Part shown: positions 41,605 to 50,376 of the stretch, piece by piece
How the letters are laid out: each line of letters opens with the position of its first letter
Position numbering within the stretch: the first letter of the stretch is position 1
Source of the DNA: Andeanibacterium fulvum
Lineage (GTDB): Bacteria > Pseudomonadota > Alphaproteobacteria > Sphingomonadales > Sphingomonadaceae
DNA length: 64,000 nucleotides
Direction: 5' to 3'
NCBI RefSeq assembly: GCF_037154085.1
Contig: NZ_JBANRM010000003.1
Span: 434,001 to 498,000, forward strand
The notes under the pieces: generated by a model
Seen by the model: only the letters and a program-made list of their open reading frames with translations
What the model was told of the DNA's origin: nothing
Database searches by the model: none
Translations under genes and position numbers: made by a program

Positions 41605-44544
41605 ATGAAGCCTGCCCTGTTCCGCGCGGCCTTGCTGGCCAGCGCCTGCCTAGCCTGTCCCGCCATGGCGCAAGACGCCGAACCCGCCTCGGATACATCC
41701 TCCGACGCCGCAGAAACGCCGCTGGACGAAGGCAACGCCATTATCGTCACCGGGACGCGCGTGGCGCGCAGCGAGCTCGATTTCGCGAACCCGGTGGTCA
41801 CCGTATCGGCTGAGGCGATCCAGGAATCGGGCTACACCAACATCGCGGACTTCCTGGTCCAGAGCCCCGCGCTGGTGAATTCGGTCACGGGGGCGCAGAC
41901 GGCCGGCTCCTTCCCCGATTTCGGGGAATCCGGGCTGGACCTGCTGAACCTGCGCAATCTCGGCTCGGATCGCACTCTGGTGCTGGTCGATGGGCGGCGC
42001 CACGTCGCGGCCGTTTCGGGTTCGGCTGCGGTCGACATCAATGCGATCCCTACCGACCTGATCGAGGCCGTGGACGTCCTCACCGGCGGCGCCTCGGCCA
42101 TTTACGGCGCCGATGGCGTGTCCGGCGTGGTCAACTTCCGCCTGAAGCACGATTTCGACGGCATCACTGCCCGCTTTCAGGCTGGAACGTCGAAATATGG
42201 CGATGGCGACAGCCTGTTCGGCGCCGTCACTTTCGGCCAGAATTTCGCCGAGGGACGCGGCAATTTCGCCATCGCCTATGAATATGGGAACGACGAGCGG
42301 GTTTCGGATCAGGCGCGCCCGTGGCTGCGCAATCCGGGTGCGGCCGGGCTCTATCGCAATCAGGCGGACTTGCCGGACAATCCGAACATCCCCGACCTCG
42401 CCTATTACAACGACGTGCGGTACGCCGACAGTGCGACCGTGGGCGCAGTGGATGTCGATTTCGACTATGCGGCCGATTACGAAGGCAATGGCAAGCTCTA
42501 CGATCGTGGCTTCGTGCTGGACGAGTCCGGCGGCTATACGCAAGGTGGCTCGAGCACCCCGGTAGACGGCTATCAGGGCGACCTCTTTCCCGGAATCGAG
42601 CGCCATCTCGTCAACGCCCTTGCGCATTACGAGTTCAGCGACGCCTTAACGCTCTTCGCGGAAGGCAAATATGTCCGCTCGCGCAGCGAAACTCTCGCTC
42701 AGCCGACCTACGACTTCTACCTGTTCCAGACGGCCGAAAACCCCTTCATGCCGCAATCGATCCGCGATGCGATCATCCCCGGTGCGGCGGCGGAATGGTG
42801 GTTCGGCGAACCCAGCCCCGACGGCGTGGTGGTGACACGCGACAATTACGATCTGGGCATCAATACCGAACAGGTCACGCGCGAGACCTGGCGTAGCGTG
42901 GTGGGGGCCAAGGGCGCCATCGGCGACCACCTCAATTACGAAATCTCCTATGTCTACGGCCAGACCAGTAGCCGCGTGCTCTCGCGCGGCAACCGGCTGG
43001 AGGCACAATGGCAGGCCGCGATCGACGTGGTGGAAGACCCGATCACCGGCAATCCCGTATGCCGGATCAGCCTCGATCCCGATGCCCCGCCGGAAATGGC
43101 GGGCTGCGTGCCCTTCAACATCTTCGGCGAATATGAGCAGGACCCGGCGGCAATCGATTTCATCACGGATGACAGCCTCAGCCGCTCCAAGGTGACCCAG
43201 CACGTCGTCTCGGGCTCGGTCTCGGGCGACACTACCGGGCTGTTCGAACTGCCGGGCGGGCCGGTGGGCTTCGCGCTGGGCGCCGAATATCGCAAGGAAA
43301 GCAGCCGCTTCGATCCCGACCCGCTGATCGCGGCCGGACTGACCTGGCAAGGCGCGGCCCAGCCCGAGAGCGGCAGCTTCGACGTCAAGGAACTGTTCGG
43401 CGAGGTCAATCTGCCGATCCTGAAGAACGTCCCGGGCGCCCATCTGCTCTCGCTGGGTGCGGCCTTGCGCTATTCGGATTACAGCACGATCGGCGGCACC
43501 ACGACCTGGAAGGTCGACGGTGTCTACGCCCCGATCCCCGATGTCTCGTTCCGCGCCACCTATTCGCAGGCCGTGCGCGCGCCCAATATCGGCGAGTTGT
43601 TCGGCCCGGCCAGTTCGGCATTCAACTTCATCGTCGACCCTTGCGACACGCAGGAAACCAATAACGGCACCAGCTATCGCGAGGCCAATTGCGCTGCCCT
43701 GCTGACGACGCTGGGGGTCGATCCGACCACTTTCAGCCCGTCGAGCACCCCACAGGCCAGCCTCTATACCGAAGGGACTGCCAGCGGGAATCCCGACCTG
43801 CAGGAGGAAACCGCCAAGACCTGGACCGCAGGGCTGGTACTACGCCCCCGCTTCATGCCGGGCTTCAGCTTCTCGGCCGATTGGTACGACATCAAGATCG
43901 AGGACGCGATCAACACGCCCGAAGCGCAGGATCTCGCTCGGCTCTGTGTCGACCAGCCGACGCTGGAGAACCAGTTCTGCCCGGGGATCGAGCGCGATCC
44001 CGATACGGGCTACATTGTTGGCTTTTCGGTGATGCCCGCCAATGTCGCGCAGTTCCGCACCGCAGGGCTGGACGTAACCCTGGGCTATCGCCTGCCGACT
44101 GCCAAGCTGGGCACGTTCAACCTCACTCTGGTGGGCAATTATCTCGACCGGCTGGAATTCGTCTCCAGCCCCGGAGCGGACGTGAATTCGGACCGGGGCG
44201 AGATGTTCGCGCCCGAATATTCAGCCACTTTCGATCTCACCTGGGAGTTCGATCCCATCACCGTGAATTACGGTATCAACTGGTTCAGCTCGACCGACCG
44301 CTTCACGGCGGAAGAACTGGCCGGCGATCCCGATTATGCCGATCCGAGCTACTTCAAGATCAAGGCGAAGTGGGAGCATGATTTCCAGATCAGCTACAAC
44401 ATCGCCGATACAGTGGACCTCTATGCAGGCATGCAGAACATCTTCGATGCCCGGCCGGACTTCGCCTACAGCTACTACCCGGTCTCCGGCATGGGACGCT
44501 TCGTCTATGCCGGGGTAACGGTCTCGCTCGGCCCGGTGTTCTAG
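41605..44544 (+). CDS. TonB-dependent receptor (OMR family)
   Basis: 979 aa. Signal peptide LLASACLACPAMAQD; a TonB-box-like NAIIVTGTRVARSELDF; plug domain with LLNLRNLGSDRTLVLVDGRR, INAIPTDLIEAVDVLTGGAS and AIYGADGVSGVVNF. The barrel ends with AGVTVSLGPVF. The NLRGLG-like LNLRNLGSDRTLVLV plug is typical of sphingomonad/Caulobacter receptors for peptides, carbohydrates or aromatics. GGGGGAAG precedes ATG 41605 (an upstream ATG at 41524 adds unrelated residues). An S9 peptidase gene follows after 3 bp, so the transported substrate is probably a peptide. Confidence 0.93.
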   Translation: MKPALFRAALLASACLACPAMAQDAEPASDTSSDAAETPLDEGNAIIVTGTRVARSELDFANPVVTVSAEAIQESGYTNIADFLVQSPALVNSVTGAQTAGSFPDFGESGLDLLNLRNLGSDRTLVLVDGRRHVAAVSGSAAVDINAIPTDLIEAVDVLTGGASAIYGADGVSGVVNFRLKHDFDGITARFQAGTSKYGDGDSLFGAVTFGQNFAEGRGNFAIAYEYGNDERVSDQARPWLRNPGAAGLYRNQADLPDNPNIPDLAYYNDVRYADSATVGAVDVDFDYAADYEGNGKLYDRGFVLDESGGYTQGGSSTPVDGYQGDLFPGIERHLVNALAHYEFSDALTLFAEGKYVRSRSETLAQPTYDFYLFQTAENPFMPQSIRDAIIPGAAAEWWFGEPSPDGVVVTRDNYDLGINTEQVTRETWRSVVGAKGAIGDHLNYEISYVYGQTSSRVLSRGNRLEAQWQAAIDVVEDPITGNPVCRISLDPDAPPEMAGCVPFNIFGEYEQDPAAIDFITDDSLSRSKVTQHVVSGSVSGDTTGLFELPGGPVGFALGAEYRKESSRFDPDPLIAAGLTWQGAAQPESGSFDVKELFGEVNLPILKNVPGAHLLSLGAALRYSDYSTIGGTTTWKVDGVYAPIPDVSFRATYSQAVRAPNIGELFGPASSAFNFIVDPCDTQETNNGTSYREANCAALLTTLGVDPTTFSPSSTPQASLYTEGTASGNPDLQEETAKTWTAGLVLRPRFMPGFSFSADWYDIKIEDAINTPEAQDLARLCVDQPTLENQFCPGIERDPDTGYIVGFSVMPANVAQFRTAGLDVTLGYRLPTAKLGTFNLTLVGNYLDRLEFVSSPGADVNSDRGEMFAPEYSATFDLTWEFDPITVNYGINWFSSTDRFTAEELAGDPDYADPSYFKIKAKWEHDFQISYNIADTVDLYAGMQNIFDARPDFAYSYYPVSGMGRFVYAGVTVSLGPVF

Positions 44545-44547
44545 GCG

Positions 44548-46530
44548 ATGGGAAAACTGTTGTTGGCTGGAGCAGGACTGCTCCTCGCGCTTCATGCTGC
44601 CGGCGCTGCTGCTCAGGCCGCTCCGGTAACGCTGGACGATTATTACAACCTCGCCAGCGTTTCCGGCCCTGCCTTCTCGCCCGACAGCAGCCGGATCGTC
44701 TATTCCGTTTCGCAAGCCAACCGGGAACAGGACGAGGAAACCAGCGATCTGTGGGTGGTGCCCTGGGAAGGCGGAGAGCCACGCCAGCTGACCAGGACGC
44801 CCGAAGCAAGCGAATGGCAGCCCGATTTCGGACCGGACGGCAAGACGGTCTACTACCTCAGCGATGCGGATGGCCCCGACGGGGAGGAAGACGTGCAGCT
44901 CTGGGCCATGCCGGCCAAGGGCGGCAAGGCGCGGCGGATTACTGCGATACCCGGTGGGATCAGCGACTACACACTCTCGCCTGACGGCAAGCGCGCAATG
45001 GCGGTGGCCGAACAGGGTCGCGCCGTGGGCCTCAAATCCGGCACCGAGCCACCGATCGAGGTGGACCGTTTCTTCTTCAAATATGACGGGCGCGGCTATC
45101 TGGATGACCGCACCCAACAGCTCTTCGCCATCGATCTGGCGAGCGGCAAGGCGGCGGCAATCACCTCTGGCGCGCGCGATCACTGGCATCCGGCATGGTC
45201 CCCCGACGGCAGCCTGATCGCCTATGTCGCCAAGGACCATGCCGACGACAGGACGCTGAATTACGAGATCTATGTCATTGCCCCCGATGGCGGGCAGCCG
45301 CGCAAGATCAGTACCTTCGCCGGTGCCGACAACGATCCCGATTGGGGATCGGGCCCCTCGTGGTCGCCGGATTCGAAGAGGCTCGTCTGGCTGCAGGGCG
45401 GCGAGGACAAGTGGATCTATTACAGCTCGGTCCAACTGGCAGTGGGGGACGTAACCACCGGTGAGGTCAAGCATCCGGCATGGATCGACCGATGGTTCTA
45501 TTTCCCCCGCTGGGCGCCGGATGGCTCGCTCCTCTCCCTGATCGAACAGGATCGCGATACCTGGCTGGCACGGATCGATCCGCAGAGCGGCAAGGTCGAT
45601 TACCTCACGAAGGGGCCCCGCTTCGGCTATGATTTCGCGGTCGCGCCCAATGGGAATATCGCCTTGCTCGACACTACCAGCGAACGCCCGGCGGAACTGG
45701 TTGCCCTCGGCGGTCAGGAACGCCCGCTCACTCGCCACAATCGCTGGCTGGAAGATCGCGCGCTGGGCGCGACGCGCGACGTTTCCTTCATGAGCGGCGA
45801 TACGGAAATCCACGGCTTCCTGAACCTGCCCGCCGATTACGATCCGACCCGGAAATATCCGCTGATCGTCGATCTGCATGGCGGGCCGGTCTATCAGCAC
45901 AGCCATGAATTCGACATCGACGCGCGGCTGCTGAACACGGCGGGTTATGCCGTACTCAAGATCAACCCGCGCGGCTCTTCGGGCCGGGGGTTCGATTTCT
46001 CCCGCGCGATCTATGCCGACTGGGGCAATCTGGACGTTCAGGACATCAGCGCCGGGATCACTTACGCCATCGACCAGGGCATTGCCGACCCGGAACGGAT
46101 CGGCGTGGGCGGCTGGTCCTATGGCGGTATCCTGACCGATTACATGATCGCCAGCGACAAGCGCATCAAGGCGGGCATCTCGGGCGCAGGCGTGGCCAAT
46201 GTGCTCGCGACCTTCGGGGTCGACATGTATGCGCGCGAATACATGCTGGAACTGGGCGCGCCGTGGGAGAACTTCGCAACCTGGAAGAAGCTCGCCTACC
46301 CCTTCCTCGAATCCGGGCGCATCACTGCACCTACCCTGTTCCAATGCGCCGAAGCCGATGACAACGTGCCCTGCGCGGGCGCCCAGCAGATGTATCTGGC
46401 CCTCAAGGCCCATGGAATTCCCACCCGGCTGATCGTCTATCCGGGTGAGAACCACGGCCTCACCGTGCCGAGCTATCTCGTCCACCGGATGCACAGCAAT
46501 ATCGACTGGTATGGCAGGTGGCTGAAATAG
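44548..46530 (+). CDS. Exported S9 (prolyl-oligopeptidase family) serine peptidase
   Basis: 660 aa. Signal peptide LLLALHAAGAAAQA. A beta-propeller (about 30-410, with WQPDFGPDGKTVYYLSDADG and HPAWSPDGSLIAYVA-type WD40-like blades) precedes the alpha/beta-hydrolase domain. The catalytic Ser524 is in GWSYGG, the Asp in AEADDNVPC (about 604) and His636 in GENHGL. It cleaves short or proline-containing peptides in the periplasm; some relatives next to TonB receptors are lasso-peptide isopeptidases. No lasso precursor or maturation gene was found nearby. Starts 3 bp after the receptor stop, certainly cotranscribed. Confidence 0.92.
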   Translation: MGKLLLAGAGLLLALHAAGAAAQAAPVTLDDYYNLASVSGPAFSPDSSRIVYSVSQANREQDEETSDLWVVPWEGGEPRQLTRTPEASEWQPDFGPDGKTVYYLSDADGPDGEEDVQLWAMPAKGGKARRITAIPGGISDYTLSPDGKRAMAVAEQGRAVGLKSGTEPPIEVDRFFFKYDGRGYLDDRTQQLFAIDLASGKAAAITSGARDHWHPAWSPDGSLIAYVAKDHADDRTLNYEIYVIAPDGGQPRKISTFAGADNDPDWGSGPSWSPDSKRLVWLQGGEDKWIYYSSVQLAVGDVTTGEVKHPAWIDRWFYFPRWAPDGSLLSLIEQDRDTWLARIDPQSGKVDYLTKGPRFGYDFAVAPNGNIALLDTTSERPAELVALGGQERPLTRHNRWLEDRALGATRDVSFMSGDTEIHGFLNLPADYDPTRKYPLIVDLHGGPVYQHSHEFDIDARLLNTAGYAVLKINPRGSSGRGFDFSRAIYADWGNLDVQDISAGITYAIDQGIADPERIGVGGWSYGGILTDYMIASDKRIKAGISGAGVANVLATFGVDMYAREYMLELGAPWENFATWKKLAYPFLESGRITAPTLFQCAEADDNVPCAGAQQMYLALKAHGIPTRLIVYPGENHGLTVPSYLVHRMHSNIDWYGRWLK

Positions 46531-46723
46531 AACTCCCGGAACGAGCTGCTGCCCCCACATTCATGGGATGATCCGGATATGCGCGGCGCCGTCCGTGCAC
46601 CACACCGGCCGTGCAGCGCCCCGTCCTCTGCCATGTTGCCACTGTGGAGGGAATTGGCGGTTGTCGCCCGGGGACCAACAGCTAAACCCCCGGCAGGGAA
46701 AAAGTTGAGCGAATGGGGAGCAG

Positions 46724-47674
46724 ATGCCGACCGAGACAGGTTCCGCAAAACAGGTCACGAAGGGAGATCGTGTGGGGCCGACCGCCGTGAACCGGGAACG
46801 TCCGCGTCGGCCGCCCGAGCTACAGGACGCGCTGAACCGCTATCTCTACCACCCGCTGGCGTGGCAGATCGCCCGAGGGTTGGCACGCACCCCCGTTACG
46901 CCGAACATGGTCTCCATCGCAGGCGGCTTGCTGGTCGTTGCGGCCGCCTTCGCCTATTCACTGCCGGGCTGGCCTGGCCCCGCACTTCTCGGCCTGGCGC
47001 TTCACATGGGCTGGCATGTGCTCGACGGGGCGGATGGCGACCTGGCGCGGCTGACGGGACGCAGCGGCCCTGCAGGCGAATTGATCGACGGGATCGCGGA
47101 TTATTCCAGCCACATCGTGCTTTACGCAGTGCTCGCCCTGATTCTGCAAACCGCGACGGGGCCAGCCATAGCCTGGCTTTCGGCCCTTGCGGCAGGCGTC
47201 AGCCACATCGTCCAGTCGAACCATTTCGAGGTCCAGCGGCGGCAATATCTCTGGTGGGTCTATGGCGTCCCCTGGCTGGGTAATTACGCTGCCAGCCCTT
47301 CGACCCGCCCACGCGGCATCATTGCTTTTGCGGATGCCTATCTGAAGCTGGCCAGCCGCCTGTCGAACCAGCCCGCGCGGATCGAGGCCGCGATCGCAGC
47401 TGTTTCCAACGATCCAGTGAAGCTTGCTCAGGCCCGCGAGACAGTCCGCCACCACGGTCCATCCTTTCTCCCACGCGCGCAGTTGCTCAGCAACAATCAT
47501 CGCACCCTCGCGCTGGGGGTTGCGATGCTGCTGGGCTCGCCGCTGGCCTATTTCCTTTACGAGATCGTGGTGCTCAATCTCGTGCTTGCCGTTTCCACCC
47601 GACGCAGCAATGCGGCGATGGCTCAGATTGCCCTGGAACTGGAACGAACGCCGGCAGAGATCACGGCGCGATAG
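46724..47674 (+). CDS. CDP-alcohol phosphatidyltransferase family enzyme (first of two)
   Basis: 316 aa, several membrane helices. The complete signature D-G-x2-A-R-x8-G-x3-D-x3-D spans residues 104-126 (DGDLARLTGRSGPAGELIDG then IAD). The upstream amphipathic segment LNRYLYHPLAWQIARGLART-PVTPN resembles those of inositol-phosphate and polyol-phosphate transferases. It joins a CDP-activated alcohol or lipid to a phosphate-accepting hydroxyl. Close to genes for inositol-1-phosphate and a nucleotidyltransferase, so CDP-inositol or an inositol acceptor is plausible. ATG 46724 has GGGGAG upstream. Its last 52 bp overlap the convergent glycosyltransferase gene. Confidence 0.85.
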   Translation: MPTETGSAKQVTKGDRVGPTAVNRERPRRPPELQDALNRYLYHPLAWQIARGLARTPVTPNMVSIAGGLLVVAAAFAYSLPGWPGPALLGLALHMGWHVLDGADGDLARLTGRSGPAGELIDGIADYSSHIVLYAVLALILQTATGPAIAWLSALAAGVSHIVQSNHFEVQRRQYLWWVYGVPWLGNYAASPSTRPRGIIAFADAYLKLASRLSNQPARIEAAIAAVSNDPVKLAQARETVRHHGPSFLPRAQLLSNNHRTLALGVAMLLGSPLAYFLYEIVVLNLVLAVSTRRSNAAMAQIALELERTPAEITAR

Positions 47675-48774
47675 AGCGCCACATTCGCTTCGGCGAAGGC
47701 GCGCCAGCTAAGCGCCGCAGCCCGCGCAAGCCCCCGCCTGCGCATCGTTGCCGCAAGTGCCGGATGCTCCACCACCCTGCGCAACGCGTCCGCCAGTGCC
47801 GCGGGATCGTGCGGATCGGCCAGCAGCGCTGCGCCACCGGCCACTTCGGGCATGCTGGAAAGATCGCTCGTCACCACCGGACAGCCGCACGCCATGGCTT
47901 CGGCCGGCGGCATGCCGAAACCTTCGCAAAATGAAGGGTGAAGCAAGACATCCGCGGCCGAATAGAGTTGTACCAGATCATCCCGCGCAATCGCCGGCAG
48001 GAGCCGCACCCTGCCGCCCACACCCAGGTCGCGGGCCAGTTCCAGCAGCCTGCGCCCGTCCCGGCCCATTCGCTGAACCAGGATCAGATCGAACTCCGGC
48101 TTGCCCCCAAGGGCGAGGGCGAAGGCCCGCAAGGCGCCCTCATGGTTCTTGTAAGGCGCATATTGGCCCACAGTCAGAACAAACCGCCGGGCAGGATCGG
48201 CGCCAAGGGCAGCAAGGCGTAGCCGATCCGGCTCGACTGGATGGAATGCCTCAGCCACACCCGGAAATGTTACATGCGTCCGCTCGCCCGCGGCGGGTGC
48301 GTAGGCGGCAATTGCTGCGCGGCTGGCTTCGCTCACCGTCGCGATGGCAGCCGAGCCACGCAGGGCACGACGGATTCCATGGGCATAGAAAATGCGCTCA
48401 AGCGGCTCTAACGGCCCCGCGCCGCACCAAGCCGGATTGGTCAGCCGCATGACGTCATGCACAGTGGTGATGCAAGGCATGGAAAGCCCTGCCGGCATGA
48501 TGTTGAAAGTGGCATGGAACAGGTCCACTCGAGCCAGGTTCACCGCATGCGGCAGCCACCACATCGTTGCCGGCCCGTTCGCCGCCTGTCGCACCACCAC
48601 TTCGCGGACATTGGCGGCCGCGCTTAACGGCCCGGGCGCAAGCGGGTTGCGCAGCAGCAGAAAATCAAGCTCGGGTGCAAGTGTCGGCACATGGTCGACC
48701 AGCGCCTGAACGAGTTCCCCAATTCCGCTCGGACGGGCTCCCACATAGCGGCAATCGATACAGACCAAGGGCAT
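47623..48774 (-). CDS. GT4-family glycosyltransferase
   Basis: 383 aa GT-B enzyme. N-terminal domain IDCRYVGARPSGIGELVQAL has the glycine-rich donor/acceptor loop. C-terminal domain has VLTVGQYAPYKNHEGALRAF and the E-x7-E motif in SFCEGFGMPPAEAMACGCPVV, with SSMPEVAGGAALLADP. These are standard for retaining GT4 enzymes using nucleotide sugars. Transcribed opposite to its neighbours and overlapping the 3' end of the CDP-alcohol transferase gene by 52 bp. Probably adds a sugar to the capsule repeat or anchor. A terminator-like hairpin lies in its 5' leader. Confidence 0.9.
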   Translation of the reverse strand: MPLVCIDCRYVGARPSGIGELVQALVDHVPTLAPELDFLLLRNPLAPGPLSAAANVREVVVRQAANGPATMWWLPHAVNLARVDLFHATFNIMPAGLSMPCITTVHDVMRLTNPAWCGAGPLEPLERIFYAHGIRRALRGSAAIATVSEASRAAIAAYAPAAGERTHVTFPGVAEAFHPVEPDRLRLAALGADPARRFVLTVGQYAPYKNHEGALRAFALALGGKPEFDLILVQRMGRDGRRLLELARDLGVGGRVRLLPAIARDDLVQLYSAADVLLHPSFCEGFGMPPAEAMACGCPVVTSDLSSMPEVAGGAALLADPHDPAALADALRRVVEHPALAATMRRRGLARAAALSWRAFAEANVALYRAVISAGVRSSSRAI

Positions 48775-48816
48775 TACGCGATACCGGTCCGTTCATGCTG
48801 CGGACACAAGAAAACT

Positions 48817-48840
48817 GCCCTTGCGCGAGCTTACAAGGGC
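48817..48840 (-). promoter_or_regulatory. Terminator-like hairpin in the 5' leader of the GT4 gene
   Basis: GCCCTTG (48817-48823) pairs perfectly with CAAGGGC (48834-48840). Read on the minus strand it is followed by AGTTTTCTTG, giving a small intrinsic-terminator shape about 43 bases before the GT4 start codon. Could be an attenuator. Confidence 0.35.
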
Positions 48841-49050
48841 CACAAACCCGCTGAGCGGATTTCAATCTGCTCCTAATCCGGCGGCGCTGCCAACGCTCCA
48901 AAAAATGACACCAAAATGGACCAAGCCTTTGCTATCGAAAGAAATAAGTCCGAAACGGACGGGTGTTGCGTTTCGTTCTTTTCTAGAACCCATTTGCGAG
49001 CTTAGGAGTGGCTTCTGCCGTCGGTCTGCGGTCGATGGTGGCAAATGGAC

Positions 49051-49076
49051 TATAATCAAGGGGACGCAATATTGCG
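49051..49076 (+). promoter_or_regulatory. Candidate -10 with an adjoining palindrome upstream of ino1
   Basis: TATAAT at 49051-49056 is followed nine bases later by the perfect palindrome CGCAATATTGCG (49065-49076), where transcription would begin. No good -35 is visible, so this is tentative. Confidence 0.3.
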
Positions 49077-49235
49077 ATTGTTCTCATTGGCGCTGTGTGC
49101 GCCATCGCTTCTGCACGAACATCGCTTGAGCCGCATATCCTTCGATCGATCTCCATTTTCAGGAAATAGTCATTTTGACATTTTGCGAAGTTCGGTTGGC
49201 TGATCGCCGACAGATCTTCGAAGGGGAAGTATTAC

Positions 49236-50339
49236 ATGTCGGCGGTGCGGGTCGCTATCATCGGTATCGGTAATTGCGCCAGTTCATTGGTGCAAGGCGT
49301 GGCATATTACCGCCGCACGGGCACAAGCTCGGGCCTTATTCACGATGAGGTCGGCGGAATTCGAGCGAGTGACGTCCATTTCGTGCTCGGCGTGGATGTC
49401 GATCGGCGCAAGATCGGCAAGGACATCGCCGAAGCCATCTTTGCCGCGCCCAACAATTCGCTGGTCTTCGAACAACACGTTCCGCCCACCGGCGCGAAGG
49501 TAATCCGGGGCCGCCTGCTGGACGGCGTCGCCGCGCATATGACGCAGGCCGGCGACAAGGGCTTCATGCCCGCCGAAGGCGCCGACGCCTCCCAGCAGGA
49601 CATCGTGGATGCGCTGCGTGCCTCCGGCGCGCAGGTGATGCTCAACTTCCTGCCGGTCGGATCCCAGAAGGCGACCGAATTCTATATGGAATGTGCATTG
49701 GAAGCCGGTGTGGCGGTGGTCAATTGCATGCCTGTCTTCATTGCCAGTGACGCCACCTGGGAAGCCCGTTTCCGCGAGAAGAACCTGCCGATCGTAGGGG
49801 ACGACATCAAGGCGCAGGTCGGCGCCACCATCGTCCATCGGGCTCTTTCCAGCCTGTTCACCGCTCGGGGAGTGACGGTTGAGCGGACCTATCAACTCAA
49901 TACGGGCGGCAATACCGACTTCATGAACATGCTCGATCGGGAACGACTGACCAGCAAGAAGCTCTCCAAGACAGAGGCCGTGCAGGCCATGCTTGCGGAG
50001 CGGCTGGAGGATGAAAACATCCTGATCGGCCCTTCCGAGTATGTTCCTTGGCTGAAGGACAACAAACTTTGCTTCCTGCGGATCGAAGGAACGCAGTGGG
50101 GCAACGTGCCAGTGAATGTGGAACTGCGCCTCTCCGTGGAGGACAGCCCCAATGCGGCTGCCTGCGTGATGGATGCCTTGCGCTTCTGCAAGGTTGCGCT
50201 CGATCGCGGTGAAGGCGGCGTGCTTACTGTCCCATCCGCCTATTACTGCAAGCACCCTCCGATGCAGCTTTCGGACGAGGCCGCGCTTCGCATGCTCGAC
50301 GATTATCTGACCGACATCATGCTGCGGGCTGCGGAATGA
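49236..50339 (+). CDS. ino1: myo-Inositol-1-phosphate synthase
   Basis: 367 aa, the short bacterial form. N-terminal NAD motif VAIIGIGNCASSLVQGV; core motifs DKGFMPAEGAD, MLNFLPVGSQKATEFY, GDDIKAQVGATIVHR and LNTGGNTDFMNML are diagnostic of the actinobacterial/archaeal-type MIPS. It turns glucose-6-phosphate into inositol-1-phosphate. It begins the long plus-strand run of capsule genes; the next gene, 37 bp later, encodes a nucleotidyltransferase suited to activate its product. AGGGGAAG precedes the ATG. Confidence 0.95.
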   Translation: MSAVRVAIIGIGNCASSLVQGVAYYRRTGTSSGLIHDEVGGIRASDVHFVLGVDVDRRKIGKDIAEAIFAAPNNSLVFEQHVPPTGAKVIRGRLLDGVAAHMTQAGDKGFMPAEGADASQQDIVDALRASGAQVMLNFLPVGSQKATEFYMECALEAGVAVVNCMPVFIASDATWEARFREKNLPIVGDDIKAQVGATIVHRALSSLFTARGVTVERTYQLNTGGNTDFMNMLDRERLTSKKLSKTEAVQAMLAERLEDENILIGPSEYVPWLKDNKLCFLRIEGTQWGNVPVNVELRLSVEDSPNAAACVMDALRFCKVALDRGEGGVLTVPSAYYCKHPPMQLSDEAALRMLDDYLTDIMLRAAE

Positions 50340-50376
50340 GCCTGACCGCTTCGATCTCAAGCACGGTGGAATTGCG

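Larger units (their letters stand above)
48775..49235. other. 461-bp AT-richer intergenic region between divergent polysaccharide genes
   Basis: No gene is supportable here. The region is visibly more AT-rich than its surroundings. It should hold promoters for the GT4 gene (minus) and the inositol-phosphate synthase operon (plus). Noted elements: a hairpin (48817-48840), a TATAAT followed by a palindrome (49051-49076) and TTGACA at 49175-49180 with only a weak -10 (GCTGAT) after it. Confidence 0.6.

Noticed and set aside
44221..46560. 779-codon minus-strand frame opposite the S9 peptidase and receptor end
   Set aside because: Spans two strongly supported plus-strand genes and shows only shadow-type composition.
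46531..46723. Possible lasso-peptide precursor after the S9 peptidase
   Set aside because: No small frame with a leader plus a core of Gly-x6/8-Asp/Glu form was convincing, and no B/C maturation genes are present.
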